Below are positions 10,042-10,418 of a stretch of DNA of 10,418 nucleotides, one piece after another; position 1 is the stretch's first letter; each line of letters begins with the position of its first letter. The translations under genes were made by a program, and so were the position numbers. Under the pieces are notes generated by a model. That model was not told where the DNA came from. It did not search any database and saw only the letters and a list, made by a program, of their open reading frames with translations. This DNA comes from Acephala macrosclerotiorum (lineage: Eukaryota; Ascomycota; Leotiomycetes; Helotiales; Mollisiaceae): positions 5,015-15,432 of the forward strand of contig MU119857.1 in NCBI GenBank assembly GCA_014904845.1. Direction: 5' to 3'.

Positions 10042-10099
10042 GGGGACGGCGACTCAACACCTGTACGTAGCAGAGTCCTAGGACTCTGCGGGTGTCCCC
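10042..10099. repeat. 20-base perfect palindrome within a larger imperfect hairpin
   Basis: GCAGAGTCCTAGGACTCTGC (10070-10089) is a perfect 20-base palindrome. Outside it, ACACC (10057-10061) can pair with GGTGT (10091-10095), and GGGGAC (10042-10047) with GTCCCC (10094-10099). The last two pairings overlap by two bases, so they are alternatives in part. The stem is GC-rich and far stronger than its surroundings. It could be an operator-like site, a transposon subterminal repeat or a transcribed hairpin. It is not followed by a T tract. Confidence 0.6.
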
Positions 10100-10291
10100 T
10101 ACGAACCTCCAGCAGCTTTCATGCTGTCTGCAGAGCCAAGATTGAGTCAAAACGGTGATGTTTGAGGTCTTGGCGCTAAGATTCAGAGTTTTCACTACCT
10201 CAGATCTCTGCAAAAAGCTGACAGCACCACCAGAATGATAGCTACGACTGCTTCAACACTATCATAAGCATCATCACAAGAAGACGGATCT

Positions 10292-10418
10292 ATGGACGCA
10301 GTCTCTGAGGAGGCTAGCTGTGGCTTTGAGGGCCTTTACCGTAACTTTCGGCGGAACAGCTGTGCTGCAAAACAGCTACTACAACGTGGCCTTTTGCACA
10401 CTGGCTTAAACTTTGCAT
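10292..10418 (+). other. Open frame reaching the window end (coding status unknown)
   Basis: An ATG at 10292 opens 42 codons with no stop before the window ends; the frame is open back to 10268, after a TAA at 10265-10267. The start of the translation is acidic (MDAVSEEASCGFEG) and the rest is basic. It is not recognised. A 46-codon reverse-strand frame (10335-10195) overlaps its start. The chance of such a frame in normal-composition DNA is high, so this is only a pointer for whoever has the next sequence. Confidence 0.15.

Larger units (their letters stand above)
9830..10418. other. Island 2: GC-normal sequence, cut by the window end
   Basis: From about 9830 composition returns to normal, with frequent C outside CpG, and this persists to the last base. 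The feature is therefore truncated and its right limit is unknown. It holds a 27-codon ATG frame (9859-9942, plus), a 74-codon reverse-strand frame without ATG (10252-10031), a 46-codon reverse frame (10335-10195) and a plus-strand frame open from 10268 to the window end with ATG at 10292. None matches a family I recognise and they overlap on opposite strands. A minus-strand CCAAT (9956-9952) and a CACGTG site (9878-9883) are present. It could be the edge of a gene, of a transposon, or of unique non-coding DNA. Confidence 0.6.

Noticed and set aside
10031..10213. 60-codon reverse-strand frame in island 2
   Set aside because: It begins with TTG, not ATG; the longer frame (from 10252) has no ATG either. 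It runs through the 20-base palindrome and resembles no known protein.
1..10418. Yeast-type mitochondrial DNA with AT spacers and GC clusters
   Set aside because: No rRNA, tRNA or respiratory-chain gene in 10 kb, and the strong retention of CpG fits nuclear hypermutation better than mitochondrial spacer.

Overview
This window is almost entirely non-coding, extremely AT-rich DNA carrying two small islands of normal base composition. It is most probably from the nuclear genome of a filamentous ascomycete fungus. I infer this from composition alone, since no conserved gene can be recognised. A hand count of the first 600 bases gives only 16 C and 18 G (about 94% AT), yet 7 of the 16 C are in CpG, against about 0.5 expected by chance. 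Elsewhere, too, most of the few remaining C lie in CG. This is what saturating C-to-T (and, on the other strand, G-to-A) mutation outside CpG would leave. Repeat-induced point mutation (RIP) in Pezizomycotina is the best known process that turns dead transposons into AT-rich isochores and centromeric or heterochromatic blocks. The CpG sparing seen here is stronger than in the textbook Neurospora pattern.

Layout: (1) 1-6584, AT-rich tract with no supportable gene and local strand asymmetry; one 246-base run (1675-1920) has no C at all. (2) 6585-about 7318, island 1. It has a sharp left edge, a GC-rich core (6585-6930, about 50-60% GC in the lines counted) and a shoulder (6931-7318) of intermediate composition. 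The island is full of perfect palindromes, has an 18-base inverted repeat at its left end, and has GTAC-centred palindromes just outside its left edge and at its right edge. (3) About 7319-9829, a second AT-rich tract with small tandem repeats and a 25-base poly(A). (4) About 9830-10418, island 2, which runs off the window end and contains a perfect 20-base palindrome and only short open frames.

No rRNA, tRNA, CRISPR array, intact transposase, reverse transcriptase or other conserved protein gene could be supported. The long stop-free frames are either low-complexity Phe/Ile/Lys/Asn frames in the AT tracts or lack an ATG in the islands. The simplest model is a mutated, transposon-derived heterochromatic or centromere-like block holding two fragments that escaped mutation because they were unique, too short, or inserted later.
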